Source of the DNA: Xanthomonas melonis
GTDB taxonomy: Bacteria; Pseudomonadota; Gammaproteobacteria; Xanthomonadales; Xanthomonadaceae
Length of the DNA stretch: 64,000 nt
Reading direction: 5' to 3'
NCBI RefSeq assembly: GCF_020783655.1
Contig: NZ_JAJGQH010000003.1
Coordinates: 274,272 to 338,271 of the forward strand
Part shown: positions 1 to 8,254 of the stretch, in pieces
Layout: the number at the start of each line of letters is the position of its first letter
How positions within the stretch are numbered: the stretch's first letter is position 1
Program-made: the position numbers and the translations under genes
The notes under the pieces: model-generated
Databases searched by the model: none
Seen by the model: the letters and a program-made list of their open reading frames with translations, nothing else
What the model was told of the DNA's origin: nothing

Positions 1-112
1 TCGCCACGCGCGGCACGGCGCCCAAACTCGCTGCGCTCAAACAAGGGCGCCTCTTCGGCCACGCGTGACTGCGGTGCTCGGCTCGCTTTAAGGCGACGGG
101 GTGAAGCAAGAT

Positions 113-307
<195 letters not shown>

Positions 308-388
308 GCCAATCTCTGCATCGGCAACGATCGGCCTGGGCTCGGGGAACCATCGGCGTACGGAGTGATCGCTGCGCCGGTACTCCAT

Positions 389-412
389 CCTTCTCCCACC
401 TGTGGGAGAAGG
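389..412. terminator. Perfect 11-bp hairpin, REP-like or terminator
   Basis: Two perfect 11-bp arms (CCTTCTCCCAC and its complement) enclose a 2-nt loop just past the 3' end of the leftward HAD gene. The following GGTGCCCGAAGGGCGGATGAGGG is, from memory, a common dispersed Xanthomonas motif. It could end transcription of the phosphatase gene. There is no long T tract, so a repeat element is equally possible. Confidence 0.5.
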
Positions 413-445
413 TGCCCGAAGGGCGGATGAGGGCCGCGCCTGGTG

Positions 446-1069
446 CTAGCGCATGCCCAGCGCAAGCAGGTCTTCCACACGCTCGATCAGCTGCGTCCCT
501 GCCAACCCGGCAAACGCCTCCGGATGCGCATAGCCCCACGCAACCGCAGCGAACGGCAGCCCCAGCACCTGGGCCGCTTCCCAGTCGGCGACCTGATCTC
601 CGACATACACGGCCTGTGCTGGCAGATGCGCAGTGGCTCGCAATACACGCCGCAGGGCGCGCTGTTTGCCCAGCAGGTGCGCGCCACCCTCGATGACGGC
701 GAATTTCGCGCTCAGCGCTGCGCCCAGTGCGCGCTGCACGTTCTCCACCGAATTGGACGACACCAGCGCCAGCCGCGTGCCGCGCGCATGCAGTGCGCCG
801 AGCACGTCCGCGATGCCGGGAAACAATGCCGCCGGCGGCGCTGCACGCATCAGCCGAATGAAATCGGCCGCTACCAGCGGAATCCGCCATGCCGGCAGAC
901 CCGAGCGTTTGAGCAGTGCGCGCGTACTCAACCTGCGCGCGGCGTCTACATCATGCGCTTCTGCCGCGCGGAACCCGTGCCGCTCGGCCAGTTCGCGCTG
1001 TGCGCTCAGGAAGAAGCCGAACGAATCGGCCAGGGTGCCGTCGAAATCGAAAATGATCAGTGCAGGCAT
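446..1069 (-). CDS. HAD-superfamily hydrolase, phosphoglycolate phosphatase-like
   Basis: A 207-aa cytoplasmic HAD phosphatase. Motif I is FDFDGT at residues 7-12, with the nucleophile and acid/base aspartates. Motif II is the serine in LVSSN, and motif IV is VGDQVADWEAA. A helical cap lies between motifs I and II, as in Gph-type enzymes that hydrolyse small phosphate monoesters. I start at the ATG that places MPALIIFDFDGT at the N-terminus; the frame is open 20 codons further but lacks family sequence. It lies 93 bp downstream of the STAS gene on the same strand and may be the last gene of the partner-switching operon. The substrate cannot be told from sequence. Confidence 0.85.
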   Translation of the reverse strand: MPALIIFDFDGTLADSFGFFLSAQRELAERHGFRAAEAHDVDAARRLSTRALLKRSGLPAWRIPLVAADFIRLMRAAPPAALFPGIADVLGALHARGTRLALVSSNSVENVQRALGAALSAKFAVIEGGAHLLGKQRALRRVLRATAHLPAQAVYVGDQVADWEAAQVLGLPFAAVAWGYAHPEAFAGLAGTQLIERVEDLLALGMR

Positions 1070-1162
1070 GGCAACGCGCGGCGCAGGGCGCCATAGCCTA
1101 CCAACCCATCCCGCAGCTCCCACGCGCACACGTCCCCACGTGCACGCGCAGGCGATGCAAGG

Positions 1163-1582
1163 CTAGGCTTCGGCGAAATGCGCCACGATCGGTGCGTCGC
1201 CGTGGGCACTCTGCTCGATCACCTTGCGCTGCATCGCGCCCAGGTAGGCGTCCAGCTCCTCGGTGGACGCGAACACATCGCTCAGCGGCACGGCCTTCAC
1301 CATGTCGAAGACCTTGCGGATCTGCGGCTGCGGGTGCGTCACCAGCACCTTGCCGTGGCGCGAGGCCAGCGCCTTGCGCGCCTTGAAGATGCTGCGGATA
1401 CCGGCGCTGGAGATGTATTCCAGTGCGGCCAGGTCCAGCACCAGGGTGGTGATGCGGGTACCCAGCAACGGCGACAGCGCCGCGTCCAGGTCCTGGTAGG
1501 TGTGGGTGTCCAGCCGCCCGGTCAGGATGACGCGTTGACGGGTGTCTTGCGGCGGATCGATCTGGATCGCGAGCGTGGTCAT
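1163..1582 (-). CDS. STAS-domain anti-anti-sigma factor-like protein (RsbV/SpoIIAA type)
   Basis: This 139-aa protein is essentially one STAS domain. The segment LEYISSAGIRSI carries the serine that the cognate kinase phosphorylates in this family (D/S-S-S/A-G). In partner switching the unphosphorylated form binds the RsbW-like kinase. The start ATG overlaps the stop of the upstream kinase gene by 4 bp (ATGA), which implies translational coupling and fixes the start. A roughly 40-residue C-terminal tail after the core is not part of the usual 110-aa domain. No sigma factor gene is adjacent, so the final output is unknown. Confidence 0.85.
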   Translation of the reverse strand: MTTLAIQIDPPQDTRQRVILTGRLDTHTYQDLDAALSPLLGTRITTLVLDLAALEYISSAGIRSIFKARKALASRHGKVLVTHPQPQIRKVFDMVKAVPLSDVFASTEELDAYLGAMQRKVIEQSAHGDAPIVAHFAEA

Positions 1583-2010
1583 GGCAGGGCCTCGGGGACA
1601 GGGGCGTACGGGTGTAGCAGGGTGATGCGCACGATGTTGTATGCACCATCGCGGCGGTAGTCGATGTGATCGGCGAACTGGTGCACCAGGAACAGGCCCA
1701 GCCCGCCGATCGCGCGATCGTCGAGCTCGCTGGCCAGGTCGGGCATGGGCGCGGCGCAGGGGTCGAAGGCGCTGCCCGGATCGTGCATTTCCAGCACCAG
1801 CGCCTGCGGGTCCAGCTGCAGTTTCAGGCGCAGCGGCTGCTCCACGCACTGGCCATGGGTAAGCGCGTTGCAGCCGAGCTCTTCCACGATCAGCCGCACC
1901 TGGCCGATGCGTTCGGCGTGCAGCCCTTCGCGCGTCAGCGAGTCTTCCAGCGCGTCGTTGGCGCCGGCCAGCTGGGCCAGCGATGGCGCAATGGCCAGAT
2001 CGAACTTCAT
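1579..2010 (-). CDS. RsbW-like anti-sigma factor serine kinase (GHKL ATPase)
   Basis: A 143-aa HATPase_c domain protein. The N box is EELGCNALTHG, and the G1/G2 boxes are the HDPGSAFDP and IGGLGLFL segments, all typical of RsbW/SpoIIAB kinases that phosphorylate an STAS partner. The start MKFDLAIAPS is chosen because its ATG overlaps the stop of the phosphatase gene by 4 bp; the frame continues upstream only as a shadow. It sits between the SpoIIE phosphatase and the STAS gene, so the three products are likely a complete kinase/antagonist/phosphatase switch. Confidence 0.87.
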   Translation of the reverse strand: MKFDLAIAPSLAQLAGANDALEDSLTREGLHAERIGQVRLIVEELGCNALTHGQCVEQPLRLKLQLDPQALVLEMHDPGSAFDPCAAPMPDLASELDDRAIGGLGLFLVHQFADHIDYRRDGAYNIVRITLLHPYAPVPEALP

Positions 2011-4055
2011 GTACTGGTCGCCTTTCCGGGACGGTCCCGGCCAGCCTCTTCCGCCTGCCCAGCATGCTCCTGCCGCAGCCGGATCGCCAGCAGCGTGATG
2101 TCGTCGTAGGGCTCGGCCTGGCCGGTGAAGCGCGCGATGTCGGCGATCACCGCCTTGCACTGCGCCGCCGCACTGCGGCGCGGGTGCAGCGTGGCCAGCA
2201 GGCGCTCCAGCCCGTAGCTGGCGCCGTGCTCGTCCATCGCCTCGGTCACCCCGTCGGTGTAACCCAGCAGCGTCTGCCCGGCGCTCATGCGGCCCTGCAG
2301 CACCGGGAAGGTCGTCTGCGGCTCGATGCCCAGCGGCGCGCCGGTGTCCAGGGGCAGCGGCTGTGCGCGGCCATCGGTGTCGATCAGCAGCGGCGGCTCA
2401 TGCCCGGCGCTGGCCAGCCAATAATCGCCGCTGACCACGTTGATCAAGCCGCACAGCACGGTGGCGAACATGCAGGTGTCGTTGTTGTCGGCCAGGCGGG
2501 TGGAAGCGGCGATCAGGATCCCGTCCGGGCGCGTATGCCGGCGCGCGGCGATCTCCAGCACGCTCACCGCGCGCGCCATGAACAGGGCCGCCGGTACGCC
2601 CTTGTCGGACACGTCGCCCACCACGAACCACAGCAGGCCGGGCTCGGTTTCGAAGAAGTGGTAGAAGTCGCCGCCCACCGCCTTGGCCGGCTCCAGCCAG
2701 GCACAGGTTTCCAGGTGCGAACTGGCGCGATCGAAGGTGCGTCCGGAGGGCAGCATCGCCTGCTGGATCTCGCGCGCGATCTGCAGCTCGCTGTGCATGC
2801 GCTCGCGCGCGGCGGTCATCTCGCCGATCTGCGCGATGTGGTGGCGGATCGCATCGCGCGCGCTGTCGAAGGCGCGCGCCATCACGCCCACTTCGTCGGC
2901 GCGTTCGATATGCCGCAGCGGGTACTCGAATTCGCCGCGCCGGAAATGCTCGGCGGTGTCGGTCAGTTCTTCGATCGGCCGCGTCAGCGTGCGCGTGATC
3001 CGCCGCATCAAGCCCCACCACACTGCGGCCCCCAGCACCGCAGCCGCGGCCACCCACGCCGCCAGCCAGTTCAGGCCCGACAGCACGTAGGCTTCCGAGG
3101 CGGACAGCACGAAGGTCCAGCCGCTGTGCCCCACCGCCGCGCTATGGGTGAGGAAGCGCTCGCCGCCGGGCGCGGTGTGCGAGAACGAGATCGGCTGGCC
3201 CGCCGCCACCGCGCGTTGCAACGGCCGCAGATCGGGCCGCGAGCGCGCCACGTAGCTGTCCAGCGTGTGATGCAGGTTGAGCGCCGGGTCCGGGCTGAAC
3301 ACCAGCCGCCCTTCCGGCGACAGCAGCATCGGCTGGATCCCGATATCGCGCGGCAGCTGCTCGACGATCTCGCGCAGGTGTTGCAGCGGCAGATCCACGC
3401 TCACCATGCCCACCGGCGCCGCGTCCGGCGCATCGCCGGGCCGCCGCAGCGGCAGGTTGTAGCTGGTGTACAACGTGTTGCCGCCGTTGCTGTTGAGGTA
3501 CGGCTCGGACCACCACGTCCGGCCCTCGCGCAGGGTGCGCTGGTACCACGGCATCGCGCGGTAGTCGTAGCCCACTTCCAGCGCCGACTTCTCCACCATG
3601 CGCGTGCCGTCGCGGTACACATTCCACACGAAGCCGGTATCGCCGGCCTTCTGCGTGCGCGGTTCGATCATCAGACGTGCCGAACCGATATCCGGGTCGC
3701 CGCTGAGCGTGGCCAGCAACAGGGCGCGCAGATTGAAGGGTTGCAGCCCCACAGCGCCACTGCTGGCGGCCAGCGTGCGGCCGCTGACCTGCACCGAATC
3801 CAGCATCGCCGCCAGGCTGCGCGCGGTCTGCTCGGTCAGCCCGTCCACTTCGGTGCGGGCGGCCTCCACCAACTCCGCGCGTGCGCCCAGGTAGAACACC
3901 GTGCCCAGGACGGCGAGCAGCACCACCAGCACGGCGGTGGCGGCCAGCAGCACGCGCATGCGCAGGCTGTGGCGCCAGTGCACGCGTGGAGTGACCGGCA
4001 CCGGCACTGCAGGAACTTGCGGACTGCTGGCGATGGCGCGCTCTCCCTGCGGCAA
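2007..4055 (-). CDS. Membrane-bound SpoIIE-type PP2C phosphatase with sensor and HAMP domains
   Basis: This 682-aa protein would dephosphorylate the STAS partner in response to an extracytoplasmic signal. A cytoplasmic N-terminus is followed by a transmembrane helix near residues 33-56, a Cache-like periplasmic region to about 310, a second helix, a HAMP linker (LTRPIEELTD) and a C-terminal SpoIIE/PP2C domain with VGGDFYH, GDVSDKG and GYTDGVTEA metal-binding motifs. It heads the operon, and its stop overlaps the kinase start by 4 bp. The layout resembles RsbU-like receptors that drive partner switches in Gram-negative bacteria. The ligand is unknown. Confidence 0.87.
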   Translation of the reverse strand: MPQGERAIASSPQVPAVPVPVTPRVHWRHSLRMRVLLAATAVLVVLLAVLGTVFYLGARAELVEAARTEVDGLTEQTARSLAAMLDSVQVSGRTLAASSGAVGLQPFNLRALLLATLSGDPDIGSARLMIEPRTQKAGDTGFVWNVYRDGTRMVEKSALEVGYDYRAMPWYQRTLREGRTWWSEPYLNSNGGNTLYTSYNLPLRRPGDAPDAAPVGMVSVDLPLQHLREIVEQLPRDIGIQPMLLSPEGRLVFSPDPALNLHHTLDSYVARSRPDLRPLQRAVAAGQPISFSHTAPGGERFLTHSAAVGHSGWTFVLSASEAYVLSGLNWLAAWVAAAAVLGAAVWWGLMRRITRTLTRPIEELTDTAEHFRRGEFEYPLRHIERADEVGVMARAFDSARDAIRHHIAQIGEMTAARERMHSELQIAREIQQAMLPSGRTFDRASSHLETCAWLEPAKAVGGDFYHFFETEPGLLWFVVGDVSDKGVPAALFMARAVSVLEIAARRHTRPDGILIAASTRLADNNDTCMFATVLCGLINVVSGDYWLASAGHEPPLLIDTDGRAQPLPLDTGAPLGIEPQTTFPVLQGRMSAGQTLLGYTDGVTEAMDEHGASYGLERLLATLHPRRSAAAQCKAVIADIARFTGQAEPYDDITLLAIRLRQEHAGQAEEAGRDRPGKATST

Positions 4056-4184
4056 CGTTGCCGATCATGGCAGTTTTACGCGTGTCCACAAGCGCCGGTA
4101 ACAGGCTCATCCTCACCTGTCCGTCATTGACCCTCCAAGCGCAAGCGGACTAGATTGACGCCCCAACTGCCACGGAGGCCGGCC

Positions 4185-4853
4185 TTGCGCCAGATTCTGA
4201 CCCCAAGCCTGCTGGCCCTATTGCTCACGGCCTGTAGCGCCCCGGAGACCAGCATGACCCAGACCACATCCCCTGCAACCGAAGCCGCTGCCGAAGCCGA
4301 CGTGGACGCCGGCGGTCGCGGCCTGGCCAAGGTGAACCCGAGCCCGCGCAAGGCCTTCGAGGTCACACTGACGCTGAACAACGCCCCGGGCGCTTTCGGC
4401 CTGGTGCAGGCGGCCGCGCAATACGATGTCAGCAACGAGCAGGAATGCGGCAAGATCCAGCCGGAAACCGGCACCGGCGCGCGCATCACCAGCCAGGAAG
4501 CGGTCGCGCTGAAGAAGGTCTCCGACACCGAGTACCGCGGCACCGTCTATCTGGACCTGATGCAGGACGAGGATTACTACGGCCGCGGCGTCTGCCATTG
4601 GGAATTCAGCGGCGCCAGCGTCATGCTCAAGGCCACCGGCACGGACGAGGAAACCCGCTTCCTGTCGTTCATCGATGCCAAGGCGGTGACGGCGCAGCAG
4701 GCGCTGACCAAGTACTACTGGAACAAGGGCTACCCACGTTCCGAAGCCAAGGGCTTCCCCGATACCGGCGAACCCAGCCCGGAGCAGTTCAAGCCCGAGA
4801 TCCGCGATGAGCTGTTCACCATCACCCTGGCCTCCAAGGAAGTTGCGCCATGA
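4185..4853 (+). CDS. Lipoprotein, probable immunity protein for the downstream lipase effector
   Basis: A 222-aa predicted lipoprotein. A short basic N-terminus and hydrophobic segment end in the lipobox LLTAC, so the mature protein should start at that cysteine and sit in the periplasm. I chose the TTG start because GGAGG lies 6 nt upstream; an upstream TTG 30 nt away has no such site. The body has no domain I recognise. Its stop overlaps the ATG of the lipase gene by 4 bp. In Xanthomonas, type IV effectors are paired with an upstream lipoprotein (X-Tfi) that blocks the toxin in the periplasm, and position and topology fit that role. Confidence 0.75.
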   Translation: MRQILTPSLLALLLTACSAPETSMTQTTSPATEAAAEADVDAGGRGLAKVNPSPRKAFEVTLTLNNAPGAFGLVQAAAQYDVSNEQECGKIQPETGTGARITSQEAVALKKVSDTEYRGTVYLDLMQDEDYYGRGVCHWEFSGASVMLKATGTDEETRFLSFIDAKAVTAQQALTKYYWNKGYPRSEAKGFPDTGEPSPEQFKPEIRDELFTITLASKEVAP

Positions 4854-6178
4854 GCATCCCTTCTCCGCATTACGCTGGACTGTCCGAGGACGTGTACAAG
4901 GACCGCGCGGTCGGTCGGCGCGCTCCGGGGCACGAGGAAATCGTCACCATCGAAGGGCAGCGCTATGCGGTGCTCGATCACGTCAACAACAAGTCCAACG
5001 GCTACCAGGGCACGATCTACCGGCGCGAAGCAAGTGGCGAGATCGTGGTGGCGCACCGCGGCACCGAGGGTGCGGTCAACGATATCCTCACCGATGCCCG
5101 CATGGTCACCTCGCGGACCAATCCGCAGGCGGCCGATGCGCTGGCACTCACCAAACAGGCGATGGACATCGCCAAGGACGTTGGCAACCGAACCGGCCAT
5201 CAGCCGCAGGTCACCGTCACCGGCCACTCCCTCGGCGGCGCCCTGGCGCAGGTATCGGCGCACCACTACGACCTCAAGGGCGAAACCTTCAACGCCTATG
5301 GTGCGGCCAGCCTGAGCTACCGGATCCCGGAAGGCGGCAACAGCGTGGTCAATCACGTGATGGCATCGGACCCGGTCAGCGCGGCGTCGCCGCACTTCGG
5401 GCAGGTGCGCATGTACGCCAAGCCCGACGAGATCGCCACCCTGAGCGGTGCCGGCTACAGCAACAGCAAGGCCAACTTCCTGATTCCCGATTCCCCGCTG
5501 GTGGCGGCCGGCGGCTCGCTGGGCGCGCACAAGCTCGGCAACTTCCTCGGCGAGCATTCGGCGCTCAAGGATCCCAATGCGCGCCCGCTGGTCGAGCAGA
5601 ACCAGCGCATGATCGACGAATACCGCAGCGACATAGATGGGCTGCGTACCGGCACCACCATCCTCACCCGCAGTGCGCGGGGGTGGGGGCAGGACGCCGT
5701 CGACGCCATCCGCGGCCCGCTCGCCCCGGGCGAGCCGGCCAGGCGCGAAGCGCGCGAGCAGGGCAACGACCACACCTCGCTGCGCATCGATCAGCCCGGC
5801 CACGTCGGCAATTCCCTGTTCCAGGATGCGCAGCGCGGCGTGCATGCACAGGACGCCCGCGCCGGGCGTACGCCCGACCAGCACAGCGCGCAGCTGGCGG
5901 GCAGCCTGGCATCGGAAATGCACGCAGCCGGCGGCCAGCGCATCGACGCGGTGATGATGAGCCCGGATGCTGCGCGGACCTTCGCCGTGCAGGGCAGGGT
6001 GGACGACCCCGCGCAGTTGCGCGTGAGCGTGGACACCATGGCCGCGATCAACGTCCCGCTGGAGCAGAGCAGCCAGCGCGTGGCCGAGAACGCCGCGCGG
6101 CAGTCGGTGGCGCTGGAACAGCAGCAGACCCAGCAACAGCAGGAGCAACAACAGCACGGCGCACGCGCGCTGGGCTAA
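4850..6178 (+). CDS. Class 3 lipase with C-terminal XVIPCD: antibacterial type IV secretion effector (X-Tfe)
   Basis: A 442-aa protein with an alpha/beta-hydrolase lipase domain. GHSLGG places the nucleophile serine at residue 127, D174 (ASDP) is a likely acid and H227 (GAHKLG) a likely base. From about residue 310 the sequence changes to the XVIPCD type, with RIDAVMMSP, FAVQGRVDDPAQLR and VPLEQSSQRV segments and a Q-rich tail. That domain is known to bind VirD4 and send toxins through the Xanthomonas type IV system into rival bacteria, where a lipase would attack phospholipids. There is no signal peptide, as expected. It is translationally coupled to its putative immunity lipoprotein. Confidence 0.88.
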   Translation: MSIPSPHYAGLSEDVYKDRAVGRRAPGHEEIVTIEGQRYAVLDHVNNKSNGYQGTIYRREASGEIVVAHRGTEGAVNDILTDARMVTSRTNPQAADALALTKQAMDIAKDVGNRTGHQPQVTVTGHSLGGALAQVSAHHYDLKGETFNAYGAASLSYRIPEGGNSVVNHVMASDPVSAASPHFGQVRMYAKPDEIATLSGAGYSNSKANFLIPDSPLVAAGGSLGAHKLGNFLGEHSALKDPNARPLVEQNQRMIDEYRSDIDGLRTGTTILTRSARGWGQDAVDAIRGPLAPGEPARREAREQGNDHTSLRIDQPGHVGNSLFQDAQRGVHAQDARAGRTPDQHSAQLAGSLASEMHAAGGQRIDAVMMSPDAARTFAVQGRVDDPAQLRVSVDTMAAINVPLEQSSQRVAENAARQSVALEQQQTQQQQEQQQHGARALG

Positions 6179-6201
6179 CCGCCAGCGCCCCCCAGCCCAC
6201 G

Positions 6202-6226
6202 ACAACGCCGGCCCTTCCGGCGTTGT
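6202..6226 (+). terminator. Hairpin after lipase effector gene
   Basis: Perfect 10-bp arms (ACAACGCCGG and its complement) with a 5-nt loop lie about 25 bp past the effector stop codon. No T run follows, so termination efficiency is uncertain. Confidence 0.6.
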
Positions 6227-6278
6227 GCCGCAGCTGCACCAGCGAACCGACCCATCGCCCAGCCTCGCCGCAGGAACC

Positions 6279-6370
6279 CACCCGGGCGCGACGGGCTCCA
6301 TCGGTAACGCCCAATCGCGCCCGGGCGCGCTCCTACCGATGGCGATGCCCACCGCCATCGCCGATGGCTC
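6279..6370. repeat. Dispersed GC-rich repeat, copy left of galactanase gene
   Basis: The segment opens with CACCCGGGCGCGACG and continues with an inverted echo (ATCGCGCCCGGGCGCGC) and ATGGCGATGCCCACC. The same succession, diverged, recurs to the right of the galactanase gene, so this is a dispersed intergenic element. It is non-coding as far as I can see. Confidence 0.55.
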
Positions 6371-6465
6371 GCCATCCCGCCGACGAACTCCTGCGGCCTC
6401 GGCGCCACCGCGCCGATCCTGTCGCTCAATGCCTCCCAGAAACACCGCTTCGCCCGGCAGTGTTT

Positions 6466-6608
6466 AGAGCGGCTAACAGAACTACTGCGCAGCAGCCAGG
6501 CGGGCGCGGCCGGTGCTCGGAATCCTCATGTACCACTCGTACACTCCGGTTCCTCCGCGCCGTCCACACCCACCTGACGACCGCTCGCTACGTTCTGTTA
6601 GCCGCTCT
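6466..6608. repeat. MITE-like element, copy 1 (143 bp)
   Basis: The element is bounded by perfect 17-bp terminal inverted repeats (AGAGCGGCTAACAGAAC and its complement). A near-identical copy of the same length lies after the GH43 gene far to the right. It carries no transposase. TTA flanks both ends if the border is drawn one base inside, perhaps a target duplication. The bases from here to the galactanase start (6609-6896) show no gene. Confidence 0.8.
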
Positions 6609-6896
6609 TAGTTGCATTGCGCAGCACCGCGCAGGTTTTCTGTTGCACCCGCACAACACGCGGCCACTGCACAGATGGTCGGCTCAAGGTTTTCCTGCAT
6701 CGAGATATGTCGCAATTGCGCACCAGCTATAGCGGCCTCAAGCGCGTTGCGTGGCCGTGTTGGAATCCCCACCGGCTTGCGACGTGGCAAGGCAGGGAAC
6801 GGGCCGGTACCGGCACCGTTGCAGCTGCGCAGCAGGAGTCGGGGGGATCACACAAGGCGCCGTCTGGCGCGACATCCATCGATACGGGAGTGTTTC

Positions 6897-7901
6897 ATGA
6901 GCGTTTTTCAGTCGTACTACAGTCGCTTGCTGCTGGTGTTGCTGTTGTCTGGCATCAGCGCCGCTGCCGGCGCGCAGGACATAGCCAAGGGCGCCGATGT
7001 CAGCTGGATCACCCAGCAGGCCGCGCACAACCCGCCGCAGACATTCCGCGATGCGGCAGGGCACGACACCAGCTTCTTCAAACTGTTCAAGGATATCGGC
7101 GGCAACGCGATCCGCCTGCGGGTGTGGGTGAATCCGTCCGGCGGCTGGAACGACGGCCGCGACACCCTGTACAAGGCCAAGCTCGCCGCAGCCCAAGGCC
7201 TGCGCATCATGATCGATTTCCACTACAGCGATACCTGGGCCGACCCGGGCCACCAGTTCCGGCCCGCAGCCTGGGCCAACCACTCGCAGGCCCAGCTCAA
7301 TACCGATGTCTACAGCCACACCCAGGGCATCCTCAAGTACCTCAAGGACAACGGCATCACCGTCACCTGGGTGCAGGTGGGCAATGAGATCAATGCCGGC
7401 ATGTTCTGCGGCAATTGCCCCCCTCCGGTGAACTTCGCCACCATGGCGCAGGTGATCAACAGCGGCTACAACGCCACCAAGGCGGTGTACCCCGGCGCCA
7501 AGGTCATCGTGCATCTGGCCAATGGCTACGACAACAACAACTTCCGCTGGTTCTTCGACAGCCTGCGCTCGGCCGGCGGCAAGTGGGACGTCATCGGCAT
7601 GTCGCACTACCCTGAGCCGGGCAGCTGGCAGCAGACCAATGCCCAGCTGGAAACCAACATGCGCGACATGATCTCCCGCTACAACAGCGACGTGATCGTG
7701 GCCGAGGTCGGCATGGACTGGCAGCAGGCGGCCACCACCCGCGCCATGCTGACCAACCTGCTCAACCGCAGCACCAACGTCGGCTCGCGCGTGCTCGGCG
7801 TGTTCTACTGGGAACCCAACGCCTATCCCAGCTGGCAGGGCTACACCAAGGGCGCGGTCAATACCAACGGCCAGCTCACCGAAGCGCTGCAGGCGTTCTG
7901 A
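6897..7901 (+). CDS. Secreted arabinogalactan endo-beta-1,4-galactanase (GH53)
   Basis: This 334-aa enzyme would cleave beta-1,4-galactan side chains of pectin outside the cell. A Sec signal peptide (about residues 1-26, ending SAAAGAQ) precedes a GH53 TIM barrel, which fills the rest of the protein at usual family length. The acid/base glutamate is E164 in VQVGNEIN and the nucleophile is E270 in IVAEVGMDW; RLRVWVNP and MIDFHYSDTWADP are GH53 hallmarks. The start is set by GGGAG 7 nt upstream and by the signal peptide; a longer open frame upstream is not signal-like. It stands alone, flanked by repeats on both sides. Xanthomonas annotations often call such genes galA. Confidence 0.93.
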   Translation: MSVFQSYYSRLLLVLLLSGISAAAGAQDIAKGADVSWITQQAAHNPPQTFRDAAGHDTSFFKLFKDIGGNAIRLRVWVNPSGGWNDGRDTLYKAKLAAAQGLRIMIDFHYSDTWADPGHQFRPAAWANHSQAQLNTDVYSHTQGILKYLKDNGITVTWVQVGNEINAGMFCGNCPPPVNFATMAQVINSGYNATKAVYPGAKVIVHLANGYDNNNFRWFFDSLRSAGGKWDVIGMSHYPEPGSWQQTNAQLETNMRDMISRYNSDVIVAEVGMDWQQAATTRAMLTNLLNRSTNVGSRVLGVFYWEPNAYPSWQGYTKGAVNTNGQLTEALQAF

Positions 7902-7933
7902 GCGGCAACCACACCGCAACCCGCAGCAGGCGC

Positions 7934-7984
7934 GCACCCGGGCGCGACGAGCCTTATCGATCAGGTCTCATCGCGCCCAGGTGC
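7934..7984. repeat. Imperfect hairpin of the dispersed GC-rich repeat, right of galactanase gene
   Basis: Two 18-bp arms (GCACCCGGGCGCGACGAG against its near complement, 16 of 18 pairing) enclose 15 nt. It shares CACCCGGGCGCGACG and downstream bases with the copy left of the galactanase gene, and another fragment (CACCGGGCGCGACG) occurs at 8089-8102. It may also end galactanase transcription. The rest of the gap before aceE shows no gene. Confidence 0.6.
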
Positions 7985-8218
7985 TTCCCTCAGATGGCGC
8001 TGCCCACCACCATCGCCGCAGGCCCGAGGTCCCGCCACGCCATCCACCGTACGAACGGACCGCATCGCCCACACCCGCCGTAGGCACGCACCGGGCGCGA
8101 CGCCGCGCAATCACCGCCTCACCCAGCGCACGACACCATTCCATTCCATACGCCACCGTAGCGAGGATTGGCAAGAGGTGGCTGCGGTACACTTGGGGGT
8201 TCACGAATTCACGATGTC

Positions 8219-8239
8219 GACACACCCGCGGGGTGTGTC
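8219..8239 (+). promoter_or_regulatory. Perfect 9-bp hairpin in the aceE leader
   Basis: GACACACCC and its exact complement are separated by GCG and sit 15 nt before the aceE ATG. The right arm runs into CCCCCGGGAG, which contains the ribosome binding site. It could be an operator or an mRNA stem that affects translation. No PdhR-type site is obvious. Confidence 0.5.
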
Positions 8240-8254
8240 CCCCCGGGAGCGCTA

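Noticed and set aside
1983..4130. 715-codon forward frame opposite the SpoIIE phosphatase
   Set aside because: It is a codon-bias shadow; the His/Arg/Gln-rich product has no recognisable domain.
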